A model generated the notes under the pieces. The model saw only the letters and a list, made by a program, of their open reading frames with translations, did not search any database and had not been told where the DNA came from. This document shows positions 10,821-22,462 of a DNA stretch of 64,000 nucleotides, one piece after another (positions within the stretch are counted from its first letter, which is position 1; each line of letters opens with the position of its first letter). A program made the position numbers and the translations under genes. This DNA is from Aureobasidium sp. EXF-3400. Lineage: Eukaryota; Ascomycota; Dothideomycetes; Dothideales; Saccotheciaceae. The stretch spans positions 19,188 to 83,187 of the forward strand of contig SWBL01000235.1 of assembly GCA_024195585.1 (NCBI GenBank). Reading direction: 5' to 3'.

Positions 10821-13604
10821 GACGAAAAACGAGAGTGAAGGCAACACCTCTGTCGGTCCAGGAGTAGGAAAAAGAGGCTTGCAGGGCCGCTGGGGGAGCG
10901 AGGTATATGAACATTATGGGCTCGGCTGCGTTGCGGTGCAGTCTTGGTGGACTTGAGAAATTTTGGTCTAGCAAGAGTTCGCGTAGTGGGTAATAGTGGC
11001 ATGGCATGATGAGATCAGAAGGTAACGAGAGGCGTCGCAGGGTCGCCGGTCGTCTCGCTGAGGCGCCCGCATTGAGCTATCACCCGCCGACACCACGCAT
11101 TCATTGGTGCTGTCGACCTTGATTTCTTCAGACCAGCAACCGGCCAGCCCGCTTTGAAGGTGGGGGAGCATGGACTTGACAGTGGACATGGGCACGAGCG
11201 TGCCCACAATAGGCTAACTTAGTTCGCTCAATGGCGAATGAGGGGTCCTCCGTCTACCGCAAGCCGCACGCCGCAAGGGCCTGATCGGCGCTTGATTAAA
11301 TAGTAGGGTAGCTAGAGCTCTTGTTTGGCACAGGGCAGACGACCGAGCGAGCCACCCACAATCCTCTGGTCCACCTTCCCAGGCCTGCATGAGTCTTCGC
11401 AGGCGAGCGAACGACCAACACTGCAAGCCAAGGTACCGAGTACTTCACAGCACCTTCTGCAATGACTTGCAGCTCGCATCTTTTGGGTTCTCTTGCTTGG
11501 GTCGGCAATGTAAACAAGAATTGGCCCAGGAGCAGCTCCATCAGTACGAGCATATCATCGCCGATAACTGACCACTTGACGGTCACGGCAATCGCTGTTC
11601 TTACGAATCGCCCTAATAACGCCAGCCACTTTTAGTGTGCATGGTCCAAGCATCGTTAGCAAACCACAAGACATCTTTGTAGTTACGACGTGACCTTGCG
11701 CGCTGCTAAGATTGTGGCCCGAAGGACTTGAACACCGAGCGTATAGGGAATGATAGCTTAGGCAAACTAACTAGCTTCCGCTCATCTCGTCATGACAGCA
11801 GCCTGTTCCGCTACAAGTAGTTGTTGGTGCTGCAAGCTCTCGACCGTGGAGTACGTCTTTGATGTGGACCGATAGGCAATCATTCGTGCGCTCAGACCAA
11901 GAATACATGCATATGCAGTGTATGCAGGTTCGGGCGTCAAACGAGACTGCATGCCGACATGCGGAAACTACCAAAGCGTGCGAGGTTCCTATCCAACGCA
12001 TAGAACGATACATGAGTGAATTTATCTGCAAGAATGCTCGGCGTGGAATACAACATGATGACAGAACCGCAACACGCACAACTACCAGAAAGGCATAAGC
12101 CGATCGCGATTCTCGAAGTCTTCGTAATTCAGAATGGCACACAAACTCCTACATCCTCGGTTCGAACTTGAGCCTCCGTCGTTCTTGTTGAGGTCCCCAA
12201 TTTAGAGCTGAATTACTTGTTTCGGTGGGGCAGGTGGTCGGCCGCTCGAGCGGACTCAAAGCTAGATTTATCACGAGACGAATACTACCGTCGTTTGTTC
12301 GCGTGGGCAGCACAGCTGATTCTCAGGCCGTTTCAGACCCAGGCATGTGAGCCTGTATACCGATATCTGGGGCTGGATCGTGGCTTCCAAGAATTTTAGG
12401 ATGATCGCTGGGGGGATGTATGTTAACCGTCCCGAGAAACGATGTAAAATCCGTATTCGGTGAAAGCAGTCACTGTGCTAAATTGTCCACGAGAAGGAAT
12501 GGTTGACGACATAGGTGATCGCCATCATTGACCAGTCGGCCTTCATGAACGACTCGCTTACTCCTAGAGTGATATACATATTGCTACACGTGAAGCCAAG
12601 GATCCTTCGGTTGCGACACCTGCATGCATGCTCAAGACGAATCACATGCGACGTCTAGCATCCATTCCCGAGCCGTTTTGACGACCGAACGCGATGGCAG
12701 CCACACTCAGCTCCTCACAATATCAGATCGACGTGCTAGATAGAGATTTATGTTTCGTATTGATGAAGGGGAAGATGTACACACAAGTCTCGTGCTGGAA
12801 TCGTGTCGAGACACTGCAGCAACCTTCTGTGTATATAGATGACGAAAGGGTAGATGTTATACAAAATACCTGCAGAAGTGATTTGCGGCTGAATATTGGA
12901 TTTCTTATTTTGCCGTCTTGATCCTCACAGCCGGGATTGAAAATGTTGGGTTCCAGGAGTCAGACGGATGAGCGAAGTTGCGCTTCCAATCAACAGCAAA
13001 CTGACTGGTCATATTTTTTCTCTTTTTTGACGATCAAGAAACGCTGATAGAACATGACTACATACAGTCTCGAGAGAAATCATGCAGGCAGTACGGAGCA
13101 GACTCGAATCGGCAAGGGCTGTTTGTATGATCAATTAGGAAGGACGTTAAAGATCAATATCATTCAGGTCTAGTAGGTGGATAGCAGGACCTGTCGTCCA
13201 CCCAAAGATTTAGTAGGTATGCAAATGCAGGAAAAGGCATTATATGATTCGGCTTCTTTGGAGCCCGACCTCGGAGGAGCAGGGCCGAACAAGCATCTGT
13301 GTACAGGCGAGAAGGGCAGACACAAGCAAACTCAGGCAGGATGTAGTCGTTCAAGGCACCAGCTAAGAACAGCAGCATTTATATTCTGCATCGAGGACAA
13401 GGTGGTGGGAGGAGGTGAGGTGAAGGAAAGACAAAGTTCAGTTATCGGCGGGAATGCGGAGAGGAACGGATAGACGCCAAGACACGGATACTGTAGATTT
13501 GCAACCTCTGGCAAGCGCGTCTTGAGCAGTCGAGCGAGCACACCACGCACATCCACGCCTCTTTCCCACTCGTCGCCCCTTTGTCGTTGCGCCCCGTCTT
13601 CATC
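10821..13604. other. Long intergenic region (2.8 kb), no convincing gene
   Basis: The region between the divergent GT2 and ATP20 genes has only short frames without family features, on both strands. It contains the promoters of both genes at its ends. I saw no tRNA, transposon ends or long repeat. Confidence 0.55.
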
Positions 13605-14297
13605 ATGTCTTTCTCGGCGTCCCGTATGCTTCTGCGCACCCCTCAGATTGGCCGCATCGCTGTGCGCCACGCCTCAACCACATCCGAAGCAGCCAATGCT
13701 GCCTCCAACGCTGCCTCCAAGGCCACAACTCAGGCCTCGCAGGGTCTCTCAAAAGTCTCGTCGTCGGCCGAGTCTGGCATCTCAAAGGCTGCCGGAGCTG
13801 CCTCCAGCGCCATGAACAGCATTGGTGGTCGCACCGGTCAGGTCATTAGCTTTGTTCAGTGTATGTGATAGCCTGTCTGCCGACCTCGTCCGTTGCAATC
13901 TCGCTGACTGTGATGTTCCTTTGCAGCCATGATCCCTCCCACCGTCTACTACGGCAAGGTCGGCCTTGAGCTCGCCAAGCTTGTTGCCCGTGGCCAGAAG
14001 ATGAGCCCTCCGTGTGTCATGGCTATCTTGTCTTTCTTGTGCCCCTCAACTTACAAGTGTTGCAGTAACGTCCAGACCTTCCAGACCTACGGTCAGAACC
14101 TGATGAACGCCGTCAGAAACCCCGGCGCCAACAGCCCGTCAAACCCCCTCCAGGCCATTCGCAACATTGGCAGCTCCCAGCTCATCACTGCCGGAGTTGT
14201 GACAGCTGAGATTCTTGGATTCTTCACCGTTGGCGAGATGATTGGACGTATGAAGCTTATCGGATACCGATCAAGCTCTCACGATGAGCACCACTAA
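13605..14297 (+). CDS. ATP20: Mitochondrial F1Fo ATP synthase subunit g
   Basis: Subunit g is an inner-membrane Fo subunit that supports ATP synthase dimerisation and crista shape. Three exons, 13605-13860, 13927-14011 and 14066-14297, encode 190 residues. The N-terminal ~35 residues are Ser/Arg-rich without acids (MSFSASRMLLRTPQIGRIAV), as expected for a mitochondrial presequence. An Ala/Ser-rich linker leads to the conserved domain (PPTVYYGKVGLELAKLV). The C-terminal membrane helix carries the GxxxG-like dimerisation region (AGVVTAEILGFFTVGEMIGR). Introns are 66 bp (GTATGT...TTGCAG) and 54 bp (GTGTGT...TTGCAG). Confidence 0.95.
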
Positions 14298-14948
14298 GCG
14301 GTGAACAAGAAGCGCTATACGATACCGACGTGAAGGGAGCTGGAAGGAGAAGGATGGATGGGAGAGTCGCCTATGCCGAGACGCCGAGGGGCGGACGCTG
14401 CAAGAGCATAGCAATGCACATATATGGGAGCGACACATGAGCCTGTCTCTTCGCCGTGTACAACAGCCTAGATCGCCATTTTTTTCTTTCTTAGTTGGAC
14501 TGTTGAAAAGTCTGCTTAACAATGCTCTTTTGTTTTCTTACAGTTCACGAACCTGAGCTTTGTGATGAACTACGCATGACCTAACAGCACTGTTTCACGT
14601 TTCATAGTTGACGCTGACACGAGACAGCTGAATTGTATTTGTAGGCAAACTTTTAAAGCAGCGACTAAACAATGGACACTCACTGCTACTTCTCAGACAA
14701 GCTGGATGGCTGTGAGTAAGAGTACATACATATGGAGCGCATTTGAAGTCAGAAATCGGGACTTCAACTGACAGAACTATGTTAGGGCATGCGACAAATG
14801 GTCCAATGTTCAGTCATGGACAGGGTTACAAGACCATCAAGAATGACGAAGCTTGGCTGCCGCCGATGCCAAAATTTCCGGACTCGAATATTTTCCATTT
14901 CTTCGTCTATCCTCGTATTTGTTCAAAGACGCTCGCCCACAAACCAGA
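14298..14948. other. Intergenic, ATP20 3' flank and ROK1 promoter
   Basis: No gene is seen. The frame of ROK1 stays open upstream to about 14853 but contains no ATG before 14949. Confidence 0.6.
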
Positions 14949-17036
14949 ATGGACCCTCTACGATTGTTGACGAGATCGACCAAGTTCGCAAAGAAGGGCA
15001 CGTCGACTGGCACGCAGATTCACACACCATCCTCGGGACCTGCTTCTAACCCGCAACTCTTCGACCATGGCAATGAATCACAAGGACTGAACCGCAAACG
15101 CAAGAGAGGGAGTGAGACAGTGACGGCTAGTCTGGACTTCTTCGGTGGCGGCGCATCAGCCAAGGAACAAGATGCCGAACAGAAGGAGCAGGACGCCTCG
15201 GAAGAGCAATCAAACTTGCAACAAGAACAAGCTGCAGTGCCTGTGGCAATGGGCGCCGAAGAGTGCAAGCAGCTACTCGGACGCCACAAGATCAAGATTT
15301 CTCTGTTTCCCAACCATGACGAGGCACCTGCAAAGAAGAAAAAGAAGGAAAAGGCCGACAAGGACAGGAAGACGTCTCAGAGCGTGGGTGCCCAAGCGAC
15401 ACCACTATATCCTGCTCCTGTCAGCGACTTTAGCAGTCTGGCCCCCAGATATCGTATCTCAAAAGCTCTTCTCCGGAACATCAAGGACAATGGCTACAGC
15501 ACAACCACCGAAGTCCAACTCGCCGCATTGCCTATCTTGCTCGACACACGCGCACATCTGCTTGCACAGGAACAATCCAAAGACCAACAACAAGAGCCCG
15601 TTCTCGATGTCGACCTTTTGAGCATTGCACCGACGGGCAGTGGCAAGACCCTGGCCTTCATGATTCCTCTCATCCATGCTCTGGTTCTCGCACGTCGCTC
15701 TCAAACACACTCCGGTCCTCAAGCTATAATCCTCGCCCCTACCAAAGAACTTGCCAGTCAGATAGCCAACGAAGGCAGGAAGCTGGCCCTCAACACTGCT
15801 ATACGCATCACCAACGTGCGCAAGGGCATGCACCTCGGGTCGGATCCCTCGCCCGATGCAGACGTCCCTGGAAAGGAGGTGCCTCCTGTCAAGGCTGATA
15901 TTCTTGTTTCAACCCCGGCTGCTTTGAAAAATGCCATAGGGGATACCAATACCAGCTCGCACACTTTGTCTCAAATCCGCTTTCTGGTCCTTGACGAGGC
16001 CGATGTTCTTCTGGATCCCTTGTTCCGCGACCAAACCCTGGCCGTATGGAATGCCTTGTCAAGTCCCGCCCTGCGTCTCGGTTTTTGGTCTGCAACCATG
16101 GGTTCTAATATCGAGGAGCTTGTCAAAGCCACCATCAAGAGCCGTGCTGAGAGGCTATCCGAGACAAGCTCCACACCAGTCCAGATCGCGCCCTTTGTAC
16201 GCCTTGTTGTTGGCCTCAAAGACTCGGCTGTGCCCAACATTGACCACCGCCTGATCTACGCTGCCACAGAGCAAGGTAAGCTCATGGCTCTCCGCCAGCT
16301 GTTACATCCTACTTCCACCGGGGTCGACACGCAGCCTGTCGTCCGTGCCCCCTTCCTCATCTTTACCCAAACGATAGAGCGCGCAGTCGCCTTGCACTCT
16401 GAGCTTCTCTACGACATTCCCGCCGAAGCAGGCGGTATTTCACGTATTTCCGTTCTGCATTCGGATCTTTCCGACACCGCCCGTGATCATGTAATGACCC
16501 GCTTCCGCAAGGGCGAGGTCTGGATCTTGATCACTACTGATCTCTTGTCACGAGGTGTCGACTTCCGCGGCATCAACGCTGTGATCAACTATGATGCGCC
16601 GACATCTGCCGCTGCCTACGTACATCGTGTTGGGCGTACAGGCCGTGCCGGTAGAGAGGGTGGTGTAGCCTTGACTTACTATACAGATGACGATGTCGCG
16701 TCCATCAAGACAGTTGCCAACATCATCGTTGCGAGTCAAAAGCAAAAGGGAGCAGCAGGCGGCACAACAAACATTCAACAATGGTTGTTGGACGCTTTAC
16801 CCACACCCAGCAAACGCGACAAGCAGCAGCTCAAGAAACGTGGCATCGAGACTAGAAGATCTGCTTCTGGCAAGGATTCCAAGACCGGCAAGCCAAAAGC
16901 GCGTATCAGTACAAAGAGCGGTTATATTCGGAAGCTCGAGAACAACAGGAAGGGAGCAGTGGCAGCGAGTAAAAATCCACGAGAATCGGGGGACGCATCA
17001 GACTCGGGAGAGAGCTTTGGCGGTTTTGAAGAATAA
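14949..17036 (+). CDS. ROK1: ATP-dependent DEAD-box RNA helicase ROK1 (DDX52)
   Basis: ROK1 is a nucleolar helicase of 18S rRNA maturation that acts with Rrp5 on the pre-40S particle. The protein has 695 residues and no intron; the ATG at 14949 gives the family start MDPLRLLTRSTKFAKK. A basic disordered region precedes the helicase core. Visible motifs: the Q-motif region (APRYRISKALLRNI), motif I APTGSGKT (~residue 228), Ia PTKELASQ, motif II DEAD (~348), motif III SAT (~380), motif V TTDLLSRGVDF and motif VI HRVGRTGRAGREG (~558). The C terminus is Lys-rich, as usual. All catalytic motifs are intact. It faces LRA1 tail-to-tail, 138 bp apart. Confidence 0.94.
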   Translation: MDPLRLLTRSTKFAKKGTSTGTQIHTPSSGPASNPQLFDHGNESQGLNRKRKRGSETVTASLDFFGGGASAKEQDAEQKEQDASEEQSNLQQEQAAVPVAMGAEECKQLLGRHKIKISLFPNHDEAPAKKKKKEKADKDRKTSQSVGAQATPLYPAPVSDFSSLAPRYRISKALLRNIKDNGYSTTTEVQLAALPILLDTRAHLLAQEQSKDQQQEPVLDVDLLSIAPTGSGKTLAFMIPLIHALVLARRSQTHSGPQAIILAPTKELASQIANEGRKLALNTAIRITNVRKGMHLGSDPSPDADVPGKEVPPVKADILVSTPAALKNAIGDTNTSSHTLSQIRFLVLDEADVLLDPLFRDQTLAVWNALSSPALRLGFWSATMGSNIEELVKATIKSRAERLSETSSTPVQIAPFVRLVVGLKDSAVPNIDHRLIYAATEQGKLMALRQLLHPTSTGVDTQPVVRAPFLIFTQTIERAVALHSELLYDIPAEAGGISRISVLHSDLSDTARDHVMTRFRKGEVWILITTDLLSRGVDFRGINAVINYDAPTSAAAYVHRVGRTGRAGREGGVALTYYTDDDVASIKTVANIIVASQKQKGAAGGTTNIQQWLLDALPTPSKRDKQQLKKRGIETRRSASGKDSKTGKPKARISTKSGYIRKLENNRKGAVAASKNPRESGDASDSGESFGGFEE

Positions 17037-17174
17037 GTGCATTTATCTAGATACCCTTTGCATATGTTCAGCGCGGAAGTTTTGTCCAAGCCAAATGTCT
17101 ATTATCTTCGTTACCTTTGCGAAACCCTCTTGTAAAGATATGCTGTCTATCTTGGTACAGACTACGGCAAAGGC

Positions 17175-18111
17175 CTATTGAAAATTGACAAAAGCGCCGC
17201 CATCTACTAATAGTTGTGCGCCAGACTTATACGATAGTCAGCGTTTGTAACTCGAGCCCCTGACTGGCGAAAACTTACGACATATGATGAGAGATCCGAA
17301 GCGAGGAACACCGCGGGTCCAGCAAGATCCTGAGAAGCGGTTAGCAAATCACTTTCTCCAGGCTTAAGGAACATACATGAGGTTGACCCAATCTGCGAAG
17401 CGGGATGCGGCCCTCCATATACTCCTTTTTCTCCGGGTCTGCCAGATCCTCGTCGTTGAGCTGAGTGCGGATCGTACCCGGTAACAAAGCGTTACATCGT
17501 ATGTTGTACGGGCCTAGAGCGCAGGCGCAGCTCTGCATAAGTGATAGAATACCTGCCTTGGTAGGTGTGTAGTGTGTTTGACCGGCACCACCAACGAGAG
17601 CGCTGATAGACGAGACACCAATAATACTGCCGCCTTGAGGCGATTGCTCCTTCATCTGACGAGCGGCCGCCTGGACGGCGAAGAAAGCACCTTCGAGGTT
17701 GATGGACACGGTCGATTTGAGAAGCTCGGGGCTCAGACTACCAGTAGATGATTCTGTCAGAGAACACAATCGATGCAGACTCACGCGATAAACTCACCTT
17801 AGAAACTCGGCAAATTGGCAGACACCGGCATTGCTCACAAACACATCTAGCCTGCCAAACTCTGATACCGTCTTGGAAACAAAATCGGTTCCGGTTTCAG
17901 GGTTTGCAATGTCACCAGGTATGGCAATGAGCTTCGCACCCGCACCAGCCTCCTCCTTCATGCTCTCGAAGTGACCGTCTGACTTTGAGTCTGGGTAATG
18001 ATTCACAGCGACGGCTGCACCCTGGCGCAAGTATTCGAGGGCGATGGCCCGTCCAATGCCTGTCACTGCACCTGTGATAGCAGCGACCTTTCCAGCAAGT
18101 AATGTTGTCAT
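17175..18111 (-). CDS. LRA1: L-rhamnose-1-dehydrogenase (SDR family)
   Basis: This NAD(P)-dependent enzyme oxidises L-rhamnose to L-rhamnono-lactone, the first step of the fungal non-phosphorylated L-rhamnose pathway. Four exons, 17798-18111, 17377-17737, 17279-17329 and 17175-17225, encode 258 residues, the length I recall for the yeast enzyme. Nucleotide motif TGAVTGIGRA is near residue 14, then NAG (VSNAGV), catalytic Ser in ISSISALVGG and YxxxK in HYTPTKAG. The C terminus AQLLVDGGAFVNFQ closely matches known LRA1 proteins. Introns are 60, 47 and 53 bp. The next pathway genes (LRA2-4, regulator) are not adjacent in this window. Confidence 0.88.
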
Positions 18112-19156
18112 CGTGGGCCGTCTGATCTGTCAATACTTGGACGAGATGTGTTACGTCAAGACCAAGTTCTTGCGACGAGAAAGCTGCGCGAGCGAGGAAA
18201 GGGGCCTCTTGCTAATAAACATTTCTTGTGTTGGTTCTGGCGCATCACTCTCTACTCATTGTGGAGATGTCGTAGAGGCGCCGGTGTATCATTGTACCGA
18301 GAAGTCCGGAGGCGGGGCATTTGCATAATATTGCATACTAGGTCCTCAATGAAATGTTCGTGACCTTGCGATTACTCGACCCAGTACGACAAGCAAACCT
18401 TTACGTGGTATGTAGGTACATGTCAGTCGGAGTAGGACAGTAATGCCTGATCTCGGTATCCGATCCTCAAGGCAGCGTCCGCTGGCTGACACATTCGGTA
18501 TTCCGAACCGACCGAGCTATGCACGTGAATTTATACCGCCTCCTTCCCAGTCCAAGTTGCATCATAAAATTTGATCCATTCGATACTGTCCATGGATAGC
18601 CATACCCCAATGTCGTTCAAACTACTTCAGGAAGGCTACGGTCGAACGCTTGCACATCGATGAGTCTAAGATCTGCCACAAGGTCGATGACATCTAGGTA
18701 GCCATACAGGTATTTTAAGGCCATGGTCGTCTCCAACCAGATGTATGATTTTTCTTGATGGATAGGACCGAAAAGTGCCTGTAGTGAAAACATATCATTT
18801 CCTCGACAAGGAATACAATATGATTGAGTCAAGTGTGCTTGCGATAGCAGAACTTGGACGAGATGCTGATTTGTGCTTCAGGCAACATGAGCCGCCACCA
18901 GGTATATAAGAGAAGACAGAATAAAGAAGTAGTTGTGCTTTTGTTACTGACACCTCACTCAGATACTGGACATGGAATGCGAAAAGAGAGAGAATTGAAA
19001 TGCAGGAAGAGGACAAAGGCGGCGCAATTATAATTACAAAAGATACAGAAACACCACAGATTTGTACCTGTAGCTACCCATTTGTCCTTTCATAAAGTCA
19101 TAGTCAATCAGACGTTCTCTAGAATGATATTGAAGAGACGTTAGATGTATTTCAGG
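18112..19156. other. Intergenic, LRA1 promoter and BOI-like 3' flank
   Basis: About 1 kb with only short frames and no recognisable gene. Confidence 0.55.
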
Positions 19157-21796
19157 TTATGTCGTTGACTCGTTCAAGCTGCCATTCTGTTCAGCCCCCG
19201 GTTGGGCTTCATCAATTCCACCAATACCCAGACCATTAGATTTGGGCCTGGATGAATCTTCTAATTCATATACGACTTTGGGTGTAACAATTGTGTCTTG
19301 CAGAGCAGGCGGGCGCTCGTTGCGTGCGCGTGCTTTCGACAGGGATATTGTATTTTGACTATAGCTTGTCGTGACTTTACCACTCGAAGCATCATAATCA
19401 ATCGTCGCTTTCATGAGTGCAGCCATCCACAATCGACCCTCTTGCCTACTGTTGACGGCAAAATAGTGTACGGTCGGTTTCGTAAAGTTGACGGCTTTAC
19501 TAAGTCCTTGGCGTGGTGGGACTAGTTTGAATATAAAGAGGCCTTGTCCATCCGCAGATGGCGGTGCGGTCCCCTGTGGCACCATTGGGGATGACCCGGC
19601 ACCTGTGAGTGCAGCGTGCAGTCCTGTCATTTTCTCGTTTTCAGCCGGCAGGACGCGGTGGGACGAAATATCGATCAGACCCTTCTCTTCGGTGTCATTC
19701 TCAGAATAATAATAGGACAGCCTCCGACCACGAAGCACAAAAAGACGAGGCTTCCACGAGCCTACCAAGCTCGAAGACTTTTTCTTCATCCATCCACTGT
19801 AATCACAATCGGCAATTTGCTCAGTGGGGGGCTTCTTCTCGAGGCCACGAGTGTATGCTGAAGTTGTCTTCTTACTCTTGGCCTTTGGCCTAGAACGGGT
19901 AGAAGTTGCAGGTGGAGCAAGGGCGCCAGAAGATCCCGTTGATACTCGAGACTGGTTGTCTGACTTCTGCAAGTCGATTGAACGAGTCTCAGTGGACGGA
20001 GTGGTAGAGCCAGTGCGAGCAGGAGAAGCGAGAGGTTCGTGCTTCAAAGCACTCTGCTTCTTCTCGTTCTGGGTCACGGCATCAGAGGCTATCCGAAGGC
20101 CGCCACCAATGCGAGGCTTGGAAAAGAATGATCGAGTATTCGACGCAGGTGATGGCGAAGGATTTAATGATGAATTGTCGCTGTCAGCCAAGGTTGAATC
20201 TAGTCGGGTGACAATGGGCGAGACAGGTTGCTGAACAGATGCCAGGGGTTTTACTGTGGAATGTGGACTGCTGACAGCACGATTGCTAGTGGGCTTGTTG
20301 AAGGAAAATTGGCTTGACGCGGGAGACATGATAGGTGAAGCAGGTTCGCGCATCGATTCGACACTGGACATCCTAGGAAAGTTCCTGTATGAAGCGCTAT
20401 GACGAGCAGAATCAGTAGCGGCACTTATGTTCCTAGTGTGAGCCGGTGTGGACTTCTTCTGCAAGACATTGCGCTTGTTACGAGCATCAACCTCATTTCC
20501 AGAAAAGTAACCGCGATCCAAGTCGACAGGTGAAGAGAGTGATCCAAAGCCGTAGTCGCCAACTCCTCCATCGGCCTGTGAGATGGCGGCACCGAGATCG
20601 GCTGCTGGTTCGTGGGCAATAGAAAGGCGCCGAGCAGTGGTAGGCACTCCGGAGTTCGTACCGACCGAAGACTGTCTATGATGCGAATAACGGTTCATGC
20701 TATCTATCGATCCCATGGACGAGTGTCTCCGGGAATGGTTGAGGTTGCGGATAGAAGCGGCCGAGGGGCGTTGAGTATTGTCTGGCCGAGTGAAGGTCAT
20801 AGACGGAGTCGCCATAGTGCTGACGGGTCTGTATGGCGAGGCTGTCACGCTCTGGCTTCGTCTTCTTCCAGCTTCAGTCTGCACATCATCTGCAGCAGCC
20901 GAGTATTCAGACACGCTTCTGGGTACATTGGTTGAGCTTTGGCGTACTTCGTCCTGGAGAGCCTTGACCTTCTGCCATGTTTTCAATCGTCTTCCCACGG
21001 AACCAAGTTCGAACTCTTTAATAAAGATGGCCGACTGCTCCATGGTCAAAAGCACTTCTCCGGATATCTCTTGCTCGCGGAAAGTGTCACAATGCGACTT
21101 TTCGACGCCGTGGTCTTCGAGATATTCAGCAACTCGTACGGGTGACCACAACATGATTTCGGCCTCGGTGTGCAGCTGATTTTCCTCGTCGTCGGTTTCA
21201 CGGCCGTTAATGTAAGATAGACGATTTGGGGCATGTGAGCTGTAGATGCTCTCGGCATCGTGGCTGTGTATGTTGGTGAGAGGTATCTCGCGCGGGCTGC
21301 GCAAGTCGGTAATATGTTCGTCAATGACGCTCAGAGTTTCGTGCATGACCGAGTTGTGTTGCGATGCGCGTTGGGCAGGATTTGAATTGGAGGATTGCGA
21401 TGAGGTGGTGGAAGTAGCAGTCTGAGGCCTGTTGGGTTGGGGGACATCGTTGCGACGAGTCGGAGGTTGCTGGGTAGACAGGAGAGTGCCTCTCGGGGCC
21501 GGGGTGGTGTAGACTGCGGCGAGCGAGTTGGCGTGAGCGGGAGTGTTTCACGAGGTTTGAGAGGTGATGATTCGACGTGTCTGCTCACCTTCAGGAAACA
21601 GGCCGGTGGCACTAGTGGTCATATGGCGACCGAGGAACCAGCCATCGCCAAAGTCGTCATCTCGCTCGATGAGTTCGATGCGGTCGCCCTTGGCCAGGCT
21701 CAGCTCGTCGGGGCTGCGGGCAAGAAAGTCATGGACGACGAGCAGGAGAGAGCCTGGGGGAACCTCTCGGGGGTCCGAGGGCTGACGAGAGGCCAT
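19157..21796 (-). CDS. BOI2: Boi1/Boi2-type polarity scaffold (SH3-SAM-PH)
   Basis: Boi proteins bind Bem1/Cdc42 modules, exocyst and acidic lipids at growing tips and bud sites. Two exons, 21589-21796 and 19157-21513, encode 854 residues. The 75-bp intron (GTGAGC...CGCAG) joins GLFPEG to VYTTPAPRG. Domains: SH3 at about residues 17-70 (VVHDFLARSPDELSLAKGD...DGWFLGR); SAM at about 190-257 (WSPVRVAEYLEDHGVEK...LGSVGRRLKTW); a long Ser/Pro-rich disordered stretch; PH near 645-780 (YSGWMKKKSSSLVGSWKPR...LWMAALMKAT). The order matches yeast Boi1/2. The neighbour on the other side is a divergent MIZ gene. Confidence 0.9.
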
Positions 21797-22462
21797 TGAG
21801 GCGTGCTGTCGAGGGGGTAGGCACGCTATGACTGGGACGAGAGCATCGAAGTCTCAGGCTGGGATGCGATGGAGGCGGATGTTGCAAGGCGTGCCTTGTC
21901 GCCTTCAAGTTGTCACAAAGGGCGAGGCGGCTGTCGGACGTGGTGCCGAGGAGGGCGCGTCCGGAGGCTGAGCGAGGGTCGAGCTGAAACGGACAGCAGT
22001 CTGGCGGTGCACGAGAATTGTGTATCGCAGTCGGGGTCTGGCTCTCGCAGTGACAGTACGAGTGCTAAGGTACTTAGGCTCGAAGGGCGGGCGGCGAATG
22101 CCGTGCTGCATGTGGATGCAGTAGTCAATGACAGGCGGTAGAAGGTTTGGCCCGACGCGCCGCTAGACAAGCGTCGATGCGGCAAGAGCCAGAGCGGCCA
22201 GAGGCAGAGGCAGAGGCAGAGCAAGAACAAGAGCAAGAACAAGAGCAAGAGCAACCCGCGTTCTGTAGTCTCTCGCGACTGCTCGACCTTGGAGGTCATA
22301 CGAGCTAGGCGGTTGCCTGCCTTGCTGCCTCTTCGCAAACGCTTGCGTTCCTTTGCGGAACTTTCTTTCCTCATCCGGCACATTACTTAATACTTCGTCG
22401 CCGTCCACTTGCGCCGCTTGTCGACCACGCGCAAATGGGAAACATTCGCATGCGCCCGCGAC
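21797..22462. promoter_or_regulatory. Divergent intergenic region of BOI-like and MIZ genes
   Basis: This 666-bp space separates two divergent start codons. It contains a purine-rich hexamer repeat on the plus strand (22200-22253). No TATA box is obvious; the promoter role is inferred from position. Confidence 0.5.
22200..22253. repeat. Purine-rich (CAGAGG/CAAGAG) hexamer repeat
   Basis: About nine degenerate 6-bp units, first AGAGGC-type, then AGAGCA/AGAACA-type, form a polypurine track with one C per unit. It lies in the divergent BOI/MIZ promoter. Confidence 0.85.

Noticed and set aside
12155..12185. GGTTCGAAC-like T-arm suggesting a tRNA
   Set aside because: No acceptor stem, D-arm or anticodon arm can be formed upstream.
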